Shown piece after piece: positions 35,221 through 46,601 of a stretch of 64,000 bases of DNA (positions are counted from its first letter, which is position 1; the number at the start of each line of letters is the position of its first letter). The stretch is from assembly GCA_006538405.1 (NCBI GenBank), contig BJKQ01000012.1, positions 283,001 through 347,000 on the forward strand, written 5' to 3'. The notes below the pieces were generated by a model. The model saw nothing but the letters and a program-made list of their open reading frames with translations, made no database searches and was not told the origin of the DNA. A program made the position numbers and the translations under genes. Source of the stretch: Hansfordia pulvinata (lineage: Eukaryota > Ascomycota > Sordariomycetes > Xylariales).

Positions 35221-36640
35221 GGAGGGCCGAGTACGAATTGAAAGGCTTCCCAGCAAGGCAGCAGCCAGCTCGCCTGTATGATTGTACATAGTTTGGTAGC
35301 ACAGCAAATTGTATTCGTGTGAGGTTCGTTGTTGATGTCCTATCCCTGCGGCCCGCCTGTTTGCTGTGAGGTACTTGTCTTGGACAGTGCCGCGTTGTGG
35401 CGCTTCTTGAATGATTGGGATATTCAATGTCGATCCCCAGCAGACTGGTTTTTCGGCACGTTCAAACAATCCGCGAGGGCGGTAGTTCAATAGCACGAAA
35501 GCCCGCCGTGGTAGCATGATTGGCGTCTACGGATAGGCAGCCGCATCAGGGTCTACTGAGGCAATGAATTCGACAAACGCAGGATTGAAGAGCCGAAGAC
35601 ACCAGCGTGAGGCCGTGCAACATGAAGAAAAGCCGCTTCCAATCGCGGACTTGGCCATGAGTCACAGTGCCATTAAAGCAGACCTTGATCATTCATCAGA
35701 GTGCTATTCAATGCAGTCTTTCACCCAAGCAAAGCACCCGCTTCAAGGACAGCGCTTTACCTTCACTCTTGTCTTCTCCACCAGCCGGCCGGCGGGAAAC
35801 GACCGGTTTTGACGAAGTCAAGTCCACACGCCCACCAAACCAGTGTTTGTCAGTAAGATGAGAACCGCAATCATCATGCAGCTCGGGTTTTTTCGTCTGT
35901 CGGCTCGCTTCTCTATCCGCGGCCGTCGTGCCACCCTGATGGAGGACAGGCTGCACACTACCAGGTCAACCGAGAAGAGTCCCCGTCCTGAGTCATAGAA
36001 ATGCTGTTGGGGCTCACCGGGGCCGACCGAATCGTGATGTGCTTCAATGGCAATGCCTCCATATTGCTCTCTGTCCTCCTCACCCACGCCTTTCCCGGAG
36101 ACTCTTGCCAACGGCCAGCCATTCATCGGAGTAATGCCAGTGGCGCCCCAGACCTCGTGGGCACCTGGCTCAACTTCTGATATGCCATTCAATGTCCCCA
36201 GTTTCGTGTGGCTTCTACATGGTTCCACGATGCTTGTGGAATCTGCAGGCAACAAACAAACATCAAACGGAAGAACGGCAGCAGCCCAGGCTGTGCGACC
36301 CCGCCGCGCCTGTCAGGAAATACCCGAACATGCCGCCTCGTGCATGAATGAAGGAAGCCGACTCTCGGTTACACAAAGCCGAAGTCTCGAAGCGCGTTTG
36401 TCGCTGCGCCTGGCCAAATGGCCAAACAATACTAACAATCCCTTTGTTTGTATTGGCCGACCGCGCCGACCTCCCCCCTTGATGTGACTCTGAACAAACA
36501 GCTGCCCGGGAGCAGTCAAGGCACAAACATGCGAGGCGGGTGCAAACAGATGATGTGTCATACGTCTTCTTCCAGGGGCGACTTCCGATCGGTGCCCCAT
36601 CCGAGCCCGGAAGTCCATCGGACGGCCACCGCCCCCAGGG
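35221..36640. other. Intergenic region
   Basis: No gene is supported. A 145-codon minus-strand frame at 35818-36255 was considered and set aside. The remainder is unremarkable. Confidence 0.5.
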
Positions 36641-36648
36641 TATAAAAG
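36641..36648 (+). promoter_or_regulatory. TATA box TATAAAAG
   Basis: A consensus TATAAAAG is followed by a C/T-rich stretch and CTTCCCAAGAACCATCAAC, a layout typical of strong fungal promoters. The nearest plausible coding region in this direction begins at 37354, so the leader would be long. Confidence 0.5.
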
Positions 36649-36747
36649 ACTGCATTTCCCCCCCGATGGATGTGTCTGTCTTTTCCCTTCGTCTTCTTCC
36701 CAAGAACCATCAACTCCGGGCTCCTCCTCTCGTGCCCCCTCTGCGCA

Positions 36748-37160
36748 ATGGCGACTTCATTCCTTTTCGATGGCGGCTGACATGCCCCTTGACTAGCTCT
36801 CCCACTTCTTGTTGCCCACCACTCTCGACTTCTCTTCGCTCAACATTGGGCTCATCTCGGATGCCCTGCGCTCATCTTGAATGCCCTCCCTTCATCATGC
36901 CGACTCTTCTTGGCTCTGATGGTGGCTGATACATCTCACGGCTACCTCTTCCACTCCTTTCTGCCCACCACTCCCAAGCTTTCTTCGCTTCTGCGGCAGT
37001 TCATTTCATGAACAGCTGATCTGCCTGCGAAAAGTCACGAGCACTGAACTCATTCTCAGTTCTCAAGTCCCGTGTTTCCATCATGCCGACTCCACACAGC
37101 TCTGAGCCCTCGATTGCTTCTTCCACCACCTTCTGCCCACTACTCCCAATCAGATGCGGC
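36748..37160 (+). repeat. Diverged direct repeats, about 150-190 bp, three copies
   Basis: Copies start near 36748, 36897 and 37083. Each begins ATGsCGACT and carries a later TTCTGCCCACCACTCCC-like block (about 36816, 36957, 37129). The first two copies encode a tiny ORF of the form M-x-T...DGG-stop (10 codons). The copies differ at many positions. Confidence 0.5.
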
Positions 37161-37353
37161 TTCGATCATGCTGTCAAGTGTGCGGCAGAGCAGTCAAATC
37201 ATTCCTCCAGACGGCACAAGCAGACCTGTAGCCATGTGAGACCCTCACATCGCTTTTTCACTTTGACTCCACCAGTGTCGGCAGACACCCACAACAAACC
37301 CTCTCTTGGTGTTACAAGTCCACGGGACTACGCAACTCGGAACAATCCTCGAC

Positions 37354-37699
37354 ATGCCAGGCCCTTTCGAGCTTCAAGATGAGAGGGAATGTCAAGATGA
37401 GACGATCCGAACCCAATCAGTGAGTACACCATCCGCCGTTCTCGCTTTGGCTGGCTGGCTATCTCTTGAGCACATGCTGACTGGATGGGTCGACTGACCA
37501 TGGACAGAAGTCGACTTCGAGCCTCAGCGATACAAGCGCACACTTTCACAACTTCCCCCGTCGACAATCCACTTTCACGACCTTTCCTGTCGACAACTCA
37601 CGATCTTCCGCCCTGCGAGCAAATTTCAAAACAACCAAAGGGCGACGATCAACTCGGCCACAAGAGCCCAACACTGCGACCTTCTCGAGGAGCGAGTAG
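37354..37699 (+). CDS. Possible two-exon small Ser/Thr-rich orphan protein
   Basis: Proposed exons are 37354-37419 and 37508-37699, giving 85 aa with phase-0 splicing. The 88-nt intron has a GTGAGT donor, a GACTGAC branch-like site and a GGACAG acceptor, which is a strong fungal intron signature. The start is MPGPFELQDERECQDE; an in-frame upstream start at 37306 is possible. Exon 2 is rich in Ser, Thr and basic residues (SSLSDTSAHFHNFPRRQ). I recognise no family and see no signal peptide or membrane segment. The TATA element at 36641 could drive it through a leader holding repeats and upstream ORFs. It could also be non-coding. Confidence 0.35.
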
Positions 37700-38997
37700 C
37701 ACAACATCACACCTCTGGTCCTCGTGGCCTCGAGTCCAGTCTCTGATCTTCCTTTTAAATCCCAACGAGAGCACCCACACTCTCATCGCGTCTCTGACCT
37801 GCCACCGTTGCCTGCCATGTGAGAGAACCCGCCTCCAGATCGCACACACTCTTTCTAACATGCCGCAGTCGTTGTCGTTGTCGCAGTTGTTGATGGAGCC
37901 CACTGACAGGGCAGCTGTTTGAAGGAAACGGCTACTTGGCAGCCGGCAGTCGAGATACAGAGGACTTGTGAGTGAGGATAAGAGCTGTATGAGACTGCCG
38001 GACATAATAGGTATAAGAGTAGAAAGACGAGGAAGGATACCTTAGCTTGGAAATCCGGGAACACGGGACACCAGGGGGCTCTTGGAGCAAGCACACAGTT
38101 GCGGGCAGAACCTCATGTACACGCAGGCGGTGGCAGCGCAGATGGATCAATTGATGGTTGCATTGGAGGCAGCGAGGCCTGGCCGGGCAGAGCAGTCTGG
38201 TGACTGGAGCGGGATGGGATGCGGTGAAAGATGAATAAAGCTTTCGGCGTGATGATTCGGGACCTCATACCTCTTTTTCCTTCTGTGACGGTCGTTCCTG
38301 CCAAGATTGAAGTGAGCACTGGGCAATAGCATTGGCTGACACATGAGGAAGTCGCACGGTCAGTCGGCAGGCAGCACCGGACACACAGCTTCTCTAGAGC
38401 AATTCCAGCTTTTTTTGTTCTGTGATGTCAGCTGCTGGCCACCTCAATGTCCACAGCCATTCAAGATCAATCATCATGCCATCAACGCCGCGACACTCTT
38501 CACCACCAATACTCGCATCACATAGATCTTTGCTGTCTCTCAGTGGCGGCCGCTCTTCCGTCTTCAGCCTTGAGACTGGCTGGCCCGCACACTCGCGACG
38601 GTTCAGCCCGTCCGAACGATCTACCGGGCGCGTGAGTTGGAGATAAGCCTCGTATCCCTGCAAAGACCCCGCCGTCGCATCAGATCTGCACAAGCACACA
38701 TGCCCTTTTGGGCTCCTCGGCCACATTCCATCGCCAACTGATAAGCCATGCCGTGAGCGGCAGTCTGTGATGCCGCCCGCGATCGGGGTTGGCTGCCCGT
38801 CTAGACGAGTGCCGCGGGGCGACAGGGAGATAGGCTGGAGACCGGACCCCTCTCTTCAAGACACCTAACCCACGTGCGCGACGGGCCACCTCCTTGCTGA
38901 GCCGACTCGCGCCCTTGGCAAATCCAGAGGGCGAACCATCAAGAAAAGTAACCACGACCTCGAGGCATATACACCATCGTATCGACAGACACAAAAA
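37700..38997. other. Intergenic region upstream of the sugar transporter
   Basis: No gene is supported. The last 120 bases, A/C-rich and ending CACAAAAA, look like the leader of the transporter gene. Confidence 0.55.
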
Positions 38998-40957
38998 ATG
39001 GCCGAAGAAGAAGATTACGGTGCGATTTCCAGAAAGCCGTCGGTGGCCGGCGCTCAAACGGACGTCGTCGCCACAGCGGTGGTGCAAAGGGACGACAATG
39101 AGGAGTTGAGTTTCAGAAAGGCCGTCCGCCTGTACCCGGCGGCGATCGGCTGGTCGGTGTTCGTTTCCATCGGAGTCATCATGCTGGCCTTTGACCCACA
39201 GATCGTGGGCAGCATGTACGCGATGCCCCAGTTCCAGAAGGATTTCGGCGTCGAGCACGACGGCGAGGTGAGCACCCAGCCATAGAAGAGAGCTCATCCT
39301 GGAGAATCTGGGCCGAATACTATCCTCCATTTGTTGTCAATACTGCGGCGGAGAGAAAGTAGTTGCTGACTTCGACGCAACGCAGTACGCCATCTCGGCG
39401 GCATGGCAGACGGGCTTGTCGATGGGTAACCCGCTGGGTCAGCTCTTCGGGGCGCTCTTCTCGGCGTGGCCGATGGAGCGGTTCGGGCGGCGGCTTACCT
39501 ACTCGTTCTGCGTCGCATTGACGGCCTGCCTGGTATTTATTCAGTTCTTCGCACGGTCGCTGAGCGTCCTGCTCGTCGGAGAACTGCTGGGTGGGCTTGT
39601 GCTGGGCTGCTTCGTCGTCATTGGCCCGACATATGCCTCCGAGGTGTGCCCTGTGGCCTTGCGCGCTCACCTGACCAGCTTCACCAACCTGTGCTTCGTC
39701 ACGGGACAGCTGCTGGGCAACGGCGTCACCGCCGCCACGGCGTCTCGCGAGGACCACTGGGCCTACAGCATCCCGTTCGCGCTGCAGTGGTTCTGGGTCC
39801 TCATTATCCTCCCTGGCGTCTTCTTCGTCCCTGAGAGCCCGTGGTGGCTGGTCCGGCGTGGGCGGCGTGACGACGCCAGGGACGCCCTGCGTCGCCTGTG
39901 CTCATCCTCAGGCCAAGTCAACGTCGACGCCGCTCTGGCCGCTATCGCCGAGACGGACCGCCTAGAACAGGAGATGGAGGCTGGCAGCACATATTTCGAC
40001 ACGATCCGGGGCGTCAACCGGCGGCGCACCGAAATTGCGTCGGGCGTCTATATCACCCAGGTACTCAGCGGCATCTACCTGATCAACTATGGGACCTTCT
40101 TCTTCGAGCAGGCGGGTCTTTCAACGGCCGACGCCTTCAACATGGGCATTGGCTTCCTCGGTAAGAGATCATGATGTGCCCGCTCTTTCCCTGATATCGG
40201 AGCGCCCCGGAAGAGAGAGGGAAATGGAAGACTCCACCATCAAAACGACGGGAGGTGTGTTGCTAACGGGGCTTCTTCGCAGCGTTCGGCTGGGTCAGCA
40301 CAGTACTCTCTTGGACCCTAATGTGGCGCGTCGGACGGCGGCGGATCTTTCTGGGCGGGCTAGCGGTCTTGATCTTGCTCATGCTCATCATCGGCGTGCT
40401 GGATAGCATTCCGGGGAGACCCGCGGGTGTGGCGTGGGCCGAATCCAGCTTGATGCTTGTGTGGAATGGCGCGTACGACCTGACGGTTGGCCCAGTCATC
40501 TTTGTGATCCTAGGCGAGTGCTCGGCAACGCGGGTGCGCTCTAAGACGATCGCCGTCGCCACGGCCGCCCAGGCTCTCGTTGGTATTGCCATGACGGTTG
40601 CCATACCTTATATGATCAATCCTGGCGAGGCCAACATGCAGGGGAAGCTGGGCTACTTCTTTGGCGGGCTGGGGCTGCTGTGCTTTGTGTGGGGATTTTA
40701 CAGGTAAGCTGATTGTCCCCTCCACTTGCTGGCGAGTCATGCGATGCTTGGCCATACCGACCGTGGTCTCCATGCCCGCCGTGATCTTCCGCTACCCGAT
40801 AGTTTGGTTATCACTGACCGTCTGTTACCTGCGTCACAGGATTCCTGAAACACAGGGGCGGACGTATGAAGAGCTAGACCTGCTATTCGACAGGAACGTG
40901 CCGGCCAGAGACTTCAAGGGGTTTCGCGTTGGTGATGCTACAGCTACTAACTCGTGA
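38998..40957 (+). CDS. MFS sugar transporter, maltose/alpha-glucoside permease type
   Basis: Exons are 38998-39267, 39386-40160, 40283-40703 and 40840-40957, giving 527 aa with agreeing phases. Plasma-membrane H+/sugar symporter of the major facilitator superfamily. Twelve membrane segments can be traced, starting with IGWSVFVSIGVIMLAFDPQI. Family motifs are ERFGRRLTY (after TM2), LLGGLVLGCFVVIGPTYASEVCPVALRAHLTS, PESPWWLVRRGRRDDAR before the central loop, WRVGRRRIFLGG and the C-terminal PETQGRTYEELD. The N-terminus resembles fungal maltose or general alpha-glucoside permeases; the exact sugar cannot be assigned. It precedes the GMC oxidoreductase on the same strand by 1.3 kb. The frame is intact. 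Confidence 0.9.
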
Positions 40958-42301
40958 GGATGTAATTATCGACTGCAGGGGCCTTCCCCAGGCGATGCAT
41001 GGTCGCCATGGTCAAGCTAGGCCAAGTTGCAAGAGAACAGAAACAATTCGCACGCAAGGTTCCACAAAGTTTATTTCGATTCGTTTCGCACAAGAGGCTT
41101 CCTCGTTGTTGTTTCCCCCGGAGCCCGTACAACCACGCACATCTCCAGACTGAGAACTAATGCAGATCGCTTATCTTTGGTCGCCCTTGCTCTTTTCTCT
41201 TCCGGCCGTCGCTCATTTGATATGCATGAGTACTGCTTTACGAATCCGATCGTCTGACTTTGGGACCCGCGGCATGCCAAAGGACTCGATGCCTCGCGCA
41301 GACGATTATCCCAACAAGTCCAGAAGCGCGACCCCAGCTGCTCTCGTGTCTGTCTCCCAAACCACCTAAAGAACTAGCGAGGAGCAGGAGTCCCGCCCCT
41401 TCGGCGGACAGACTGACGAATGCCCCAGATTCGTTTAGCGGGCGAGACTCAACTTGACAGCCTGCGCTAACTAGGTCATACCTGGCGTTGCGCCGCCCTG
41501 AACCCCGCGGCCCTAAATCCTGGGGTAAGATCGTCGATAGTAGTGGCGCCCCGGATTCTGGCGTGCAAGTCTCGGCCGGGCGGAGGTTACGAGAGGAGGT
41601 GCGTGTCCCACCGCACTCGGGTACATCCTCACGCCCCTGTCAACAGCAGAAAGAACGGCATCGTCGCACAGTCACTGGCTCATCCCTCGGACAGATGGCG
41701 ATGCGGGGGCCAATCAGCTTCGAGACCTCCGGATTGGCCCTGCGGGTTACAAGCAGATACTTTGGGGAGGGGGGAGGGAACTGCTCTCCAGCCAGAAAAG
41801 GAGCTATCCGACGACGATCCGCACGCCAGGCGGGGGTCTCTCATACGAGTACTCTGGCACACTCCCCGCGGGGCCCCGGGTTTTAGATACAACGCCCAGT
41901 TGCAGCCCGCCGTACACCTCGCCCCGGGCCAGAAGTGGAGGTGGCTTGGGCACCCACCTGGGCGCAGACATGCGCGTATTCGATTTACCCCTCGTGTGGT
42001 AAACGGCATGTCAGAGATGAGGGCCAGAATCCAATGAGGGGTCCGAGAACCCAGGGTTGCATCCAACTTGGCCTTGGGCTTTCTGCCCGTTGGAGTAGCC
42101 GTCTGTGGTGTCCCTGAGCGAAGGGGGCCAAGACACAATACGCACATTGTGACACTGGCGGAGCAGATACTATTATATAAAGAGCGCGGCAGATCGATGC
42201 TCCCGTTTTCCTCACCTGTCTTCCAAGGCTCTGTCGTCGCAGCAAACCGATTTGTTTCCATCCACAACAACTCTATTAAACTACCGAGAGCGCCTTCCAC
42301 A
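40958..42301. other. Intergenic region with the GMC oxidoreductase promoter
   Basis: No gene is supported. One TACGAGTACTC site lies near 41846. A strong TATA element lies at 42174. Confidence 0.6.
42174..42180 (+). promoter_or_regulatory. TATA box of the GMC oxidoreductase gene
   Basis: TATATAA within CTATTATATAAAGAGC, 128 bases upstream of the start codon at 42302. The C/T-rich stretch that follows is typical of a fungal transcription start. Confidence 0.6.
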
Positions 42302-44619
42302 ATGGGAGTATACACAAAGCTGGCGGACGACGTCGAGGAGGTGGATATCATCATTGCTGGAGGTATGGCCCCCCTCATCTCTTATGTGATCACTTAGTCT
42401 ATCATGAGCACGCCCGCTCTCCGGCCCAAGATGCGGACTTTCCACTGACATCTCTCACCCCCTTCCCCACAGGCGGCACAGCGGCATGCGTGCTGGCGAC
42501 GCGGCTGGCGCAAGCCGATCCGGGCGTCAGTATCCTGATTATCGAGGGCGGGTCCAATAACTGGCAGGTCCCCAGCGTGATCCATCCGGCGCTGTACCTG
42601 CAGAACCTGGCGCCCACGAGCCAGACGGCGCTCTTCTACAAGGGCAGAGCGGCGCCGCAGCTGGCGGGGCGCGAGCCCATTGTGCCCGCGGGAGGGATCC
42701 TGGGGGCGGCAGCTCCATTAACTTCATGGTGTACGTGCGGGCGCAGCGCGAGGACTTTGACTCGTGGAAGGCCCCTGGATGGTCGTCGGAAGAGGTCATT
42801 CCGTATCTCAAGAAGGTGTGCCCTACCCTCTACCACCCCTAATAGTATTCACCCTTTCGATTTGACCCCAGATGGGGAGGAGAACAAGAAGAAAGAGAGA
42901 AAGCGAGCATGAAACTCACAATGTTCACAGCTCGAGACATATCACGGCGCCGGCGACGCGACAACGCACGGCCACAGCGGCCCCATCAACATTTCCTCGG
43001 GCACATACCGGGCGCGGGCCGTGGAGGACGACTTCCTGTCCGCGGCCTCGCGCTGCGGCTGGCGCGAGTTCCCCGACATGCAGAGCCTGGACGAGAGCGA
43101 CGGCTTCGAGCGCTGGGAGCGCTACGTCTCGCCGGACGGGGTCCGTCAGGACGCCGCCCACCGCTACCTGCACCCACTGCTGCTGTCGGGCGAGGCGCCG
43201 CACGTGCGCGTCGTCGTCGAGTCGCAGGTGCAGCGCGTCCTCTTCGACGAGAACAAGCGCGCCGTGGGCGTCGAGTACCGGCCCAACCCGGCCTTCCAGG
43301 CCAGCATCAACCTGACACAGACGCCGGCGCGGACGGTGCGAGCGCGCCGGCTGGTCGTCGTGGCGGGCGGCGCGCTGGGCTCGGCGCCGATCCTCGAGCG
43401 GTCGGGCGTGGGTGACGCGGCGGTGCTGGAGCGGGCGGGCGTGCCGGTGGTGGAGGACTTGCCGGGCGTGGGCCGAGACTACCAGGACCACCACTTGGTG
43501 CTGTACCCGTTCCGGACCAGCATGGCCGTCGAAGAGACGCTCGATGACATATACAGCGGGCGCGCGGATGTGGCGTCCATGATTGAGAACAAGGACCGCC
43601 GCCTCGGGACCAACTTCATTGACATCTTCGGCAAGCTGCGCCCCACCGAGGCCGAGGTTGCCGCGCTGGGGCCGGAGTTCCAGAAGGTCTGGGACCGCGA
43701 TTTCAAAAACGCGCCCAACCGGCCGCTCATGATGAACGGTCTCATCAACGGGTGAGTTCAAGTCGTCTCCCCCCAGGCGTCTTGTCGTTGGTAGGGGGGG
43801 GGGGGGGGGAATGGTTGGCAGAGCTATACTGACTGCGAAATTGCCAGGTTCATGGGCGACCACGCCAGCGTCCCCGTCGGGCAGTACGCCACCGTCGCCA
43901 ATTACACACCGTACCCTTACTCGCGGGGCCACGTTCACATCACGGGCCCGTCGGTCAGCGACCAGCTCGACTTCGACCCGGGCTTCCTGACAGACGAGCA
44001 CGACATCGACCTCAAGAAGCAGGTGTGGGCGTACAAGCGGCTGCGGGAGGTGATGCGGCGCACGCGGATGTACCGCGGCGAGCTGGCGGCGGGAACCCGG
44101 CTTTCCCTGCGGGGTCCAAGGCCGCGTGCGTCGAGACGGACGGCCCGCTGGAGGGCGACGTCCGGGACCTCGAGTACTCGGCCGAGGACGACAGGGCCAT
44201 CGAGAAGTGGATCCGCGAGACGCTGGCCACGACCTGGCACTCGCTCGGCACCTGCAAGAGTAAGCCCGATATGACTGACCCCTCTCCCCTCTCCCAGTTT
44301 TGCCCCCAATGCGACCTCGCCTGCGTGTTTCCGGGCCCAATAGGCGAGGCTCGCGCATGTGCGGGGGCCCATGCCAGCTCGCGTCCGTGTGAGGTTGATA
44401 AGCTCGCTGACACTGCTCGCTGCTATAGTCGGCTCGAGGGAAAACTACGGGGTGGTCGACCCCAGCCTCAACGTGCACGGGGTCCAGGGGCTGAAGGTCG
44501 CGGACATCTCGGTGCCGCCGGAGAACGTGGGGGCCAACACGAACAACACGGCCCTGATGATTGGCGAGAAGGCTGCCGATATCATCATCCGGGAGCTGGG
44601 GCTCGGAGCCGCGGCCTGA
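42302..44619 (+). CDS. GMC oxidoreductase, alcohol-oxidase-like, two apparent single-base losses
   Basis: Exons are 42302-42362, 42473-42815, 42931-43751, 43848-44259 and 44429-44619. FAD enzyme expected to oxidise an alcohol with O2. The FAD motif VDIIIAGGGTAACVLATRL (residues 15-33) is split by the first intron. GMC signature 1 (REPIVPAGGILG then SSINFMVYVRAQREDFDSW) is interrupted at a G5 run, 42702-42706. A second break lies at the GGG at 44091-44093, between RGELAAG and PAFPAGSKAACVETDG. One base added at each gives exactly 610 codons (609 aa). The C-terminus has the catalytic His in TTWHSLGTC and the Asn in ENVGANTNNTALMIGEKAADI. It ends in GLGAAA, so the ARF/AKL-type peroxisomal signal of yeast alcohol oxidases is missing. 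A G run of about 15 lies in intron 3 (near 43795-43809). Confidence 0.85.
43795..43809. repeat. Poly-G tract in intron 3 of the GMC gene
   Basis: About 15 G residues in a 96-nt intron; its length is probably approximate. Confidence 0.9.
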
Positions 44620-44928
44620 GAGGAAAGGGGGATAGGGGAGGAGGGGACTTGGAAGAGGGACGAGCGTAGTTTTCTAGCTATCTGTATTATGACCATGAAT
44701 ATTGCCCGCGTCTCAGTGCGAGTGCCCGGCTTTGTATGTATGCGTGTACCCCTATGTATGCATGTGTGCGGACGTGTGTGTATGCCGGAGTGTACGCGTG
44801 TCTGTGGGTGATATCTGGTATACCCGCAAACGTGGCCCGGCTTGTCATACACTCACAAGGCGGCACTTGGTGCGACCAGACAACCGACCCCTCCCTGCGC
44901 ACAGCCATGTCGGAGCCCGGGCCGCCGG
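44620..44928. other. 3' flanks of convergent genes
   Basis: A region rich in TGTATG and GTGTG words between the GMC gene (+) and the DUF2470 gene (-). No gene is supported. Confidence 0.6.
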
Positions 44929-45678
44929 TCAGTGCTCGGCCGGCCCGGCCTTCTCCTTGGCCCTCGCCTGCTCGGCCTCGACGACGAGGGCGTCGAAGCG
45001 CATGATGGCCGGTATGCCCTCGAGGAAGGTGGTGGCGACCCAGGCGAGCCACAGGGCGCCGCCGCGGTCGACGCCGTGGCGCTCGAGGCGCGTCGTCGCC
45101 ATCCACCAGGCCTCGGTGACGTGGATGACCAGGACGGGGGCGAGGATGGCCTTGACGAGCCAGCGGTAGGCCGGGGCGCCGCCGCCGCCGAAGAGGGCGA
45201 AGGGGGAGGGCGGGAACTCGCCCAGCAGGGCCCAGGCGGCGGTCCCAGGTTGGACCAGGCCCAGGGTCGCGGCGCAGAAGAAGTACAGCGTCACCCCGAG
45301 GAAGGAGACCAGCCCCGCGCCCCGGGGCCCCAGGTAGGTCCGCACGCGCAGGCCGCTCAGGCCCAGGCGGGACTCGGCGTCGCGCGCCAGGTCGACCATG
45401 CGGGCGCGCGCGTCGGCCAGGGACGGGGACAGCGGCGGCCCCACGGCCAGGAGGGAGATGGTGTGGGTGCCCGCCGCGCACTTGACCACCAGCGCGTCGG
45501 GCCGCACGTCGAGCAGCTGCGGGTTGCGCGCCTGCCAGGCCGTCGCCCCGGCGTAGGCGCGCAGGTAGTGCGACAGCTCGCGCTCGTGCTCCCGGTTCAT
45601 GTGCTTGATGATGCGCGCCTTGGTGGCGGCGGGGGCGGCGGTGGCCTGCGGCGGCGGGGGCGGCGGCGGGTCGGCCAT
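44929..45678 (-). CDS. DUF2470 membrane protein
   Basis: A single-exon gene of 249 aa. The start at 45678 begins MADPPPPPPP; the frame is open further upstream, but that part is low complexity. Residues 20-115 match the DUF2470 fold (IIKHMNREHERELSHYLRAY, then the strand pattern DALVVKCAAGTHTISLL), a module also found in heme-iron utilisation and chlorophyll-related proteins. Three hydrophobic segments follow: SFLGVTLYFFCAATLGLV, WLVKAILAPVLVIHVTEAWW and ALWLAWVATTFLEGIPAI. The protein is therefore likely anchored in an internal membrane. Its biochemical role is unknown. The frame is intact. Confidence 0.78.
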   Translation of the reverse strand: MADPPPPPPPQATAAPAATKARIIKHMNREHERELSHYLRAYAGATAWQARNPQLLDVRPDALVVKCAAGTHTISLLAVGPPLSPSLADARARMVDLARDAESRLGLSGLRVRTYLGPRGAGLVSFLGVTLYFFCAATLGLVQPGTAAWALLGEFPPSPFALFGGGGAPAYRWLVKAILAPVLVIHVTEAWWMATTRLERHGVDRGGALWLAWVATTFLEGIPAIMRFDALVVEAEQARAKEKAGPAEH

Positions 45679-46131
45679 TTGTGGCGTGGATTGGGGGTCG
45701 TGTGTGGGTGTGCGTATGTACGGTTGTGTCAATCGGTAGTGTCGGTGGCGCGGATCGAAATTGAGGTTGGGAAAAAGTCGAGCGCGAAGCCGGCGGCCCT
45801 GGAGTCGTGACGGTAGTAGTGATGGTGGTGGTGGTTGATGAAGTTTCCTCCCCGAGGGGCTTTGCTTGCTAGGCGCGGGTTCGGGTGAAGGAGAGAAAAC
45901 ACGCTCCGAACTCAGCAAAACCGCGGCCGAGGCTCGGACAGTGCGAACACAGTATGTATATGCAAAGACGCACCGTCCGATCAGATTCGAGGTCGAACTC
46001 AGCATGCAGAGACGACCTCTTCGCGTGTCGCGTTCGCCCGCCGCCGCAAAAGAGAGAGAGAGAGAGAGAGGCCACAGCCGCGGCAGACCACGGAGGAAGC
46101 GTCCTGTCCGGTCGCCCCGCCGCCTGCTCAG
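45679..46131. other. Intergenic region with a GA tract
   Basis: Promoter side of the DUF2470 gene and 3' flank of the next minus-strand gene. A (GA)10 tract lies at 46051-46070. No gene is supported. Confidence 0.6.
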
Positions 46132-46601
46132 TCAGTTTCCGGCGGACGAGTAGCCCATCCCGACTCTCCACCAGCGGCCCAGGCCCTTGCTCTCCATGCG
46201 CTGCGCGAACTCGGCCACGGACGCGACCTCGTCGAAGCCGCCGTCTTCCCCCCTCCTCCCGTCTTGGCATCCTCCTCCCTCTCCTGCTGCGGGTGGTGAG
46301 TGGCCGGAACGACGACGACGACGGGGCCGGGCTTGCAGGGGCACTGGAAGTCCTTGTACCGCAGCGCCTGGACGGCGGCGACCCAGGCGGCCAGGGCGCC
46401 GGGGTCATCGCGCGCGCGCGCCTCGGCGTACATGAGCCCCGGGGAGCCCCCGCTGCGGACCAGCACGTAGGGAACCGCCAGCTGCGCCGCCGCCTTGCGC
46501 ACCCGCGCCAGCTTCTTGCGCGACGTGACGTGGTGCGTCCGGATCAGCGTCGCGAACAGCTGCTGCTGCCGCGCCGCGCCGCCGCCGCCGCCGCCGCCCA
46601 T
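46132..46601 (-). CDS. Small conserved fungal protein, one apparent single-base loss
   Basis: Read from the ATG at 46601 ([19 protein letters not shown]). It continues with KKLARVRKAAAQLAVPYVLV, RSGGSPGLMYAEAR and AAWVAAVQALRYKDFQC. The frame breaks at a run of six bases (46248-46253); adding one base joins it to GFDEVASVAEFAQRMESKG and the end WWRVGMGYSSAGN, for 157 codons (156 aa) in all. The pattern SPGLMY ... LRYKDF ... EFAQRME ... WWR.GMG resembles fungal proteins I associate loosely with DUF1115/RWD-type domains, but I cannot confirm the family. Single exon, no signal peptide or membrane segment. Confidence 0.6.

Noticed and set aside
35818..36255. A 145-codon minus-strand frame with fairly normal composition
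   Set aside because: It opens without an ATG next to an acceptor-like TGCAG and no partner exon could be found; too weak to call.
42925..44478. A 517-codon minus-strand open frame opposite the GMC gene
   Set aside because: It runs through both exons and introns of a well-supported plus-strand gene and is Arg/Pro/Gly-rich; it is a shadow of GC-rich codon usage.
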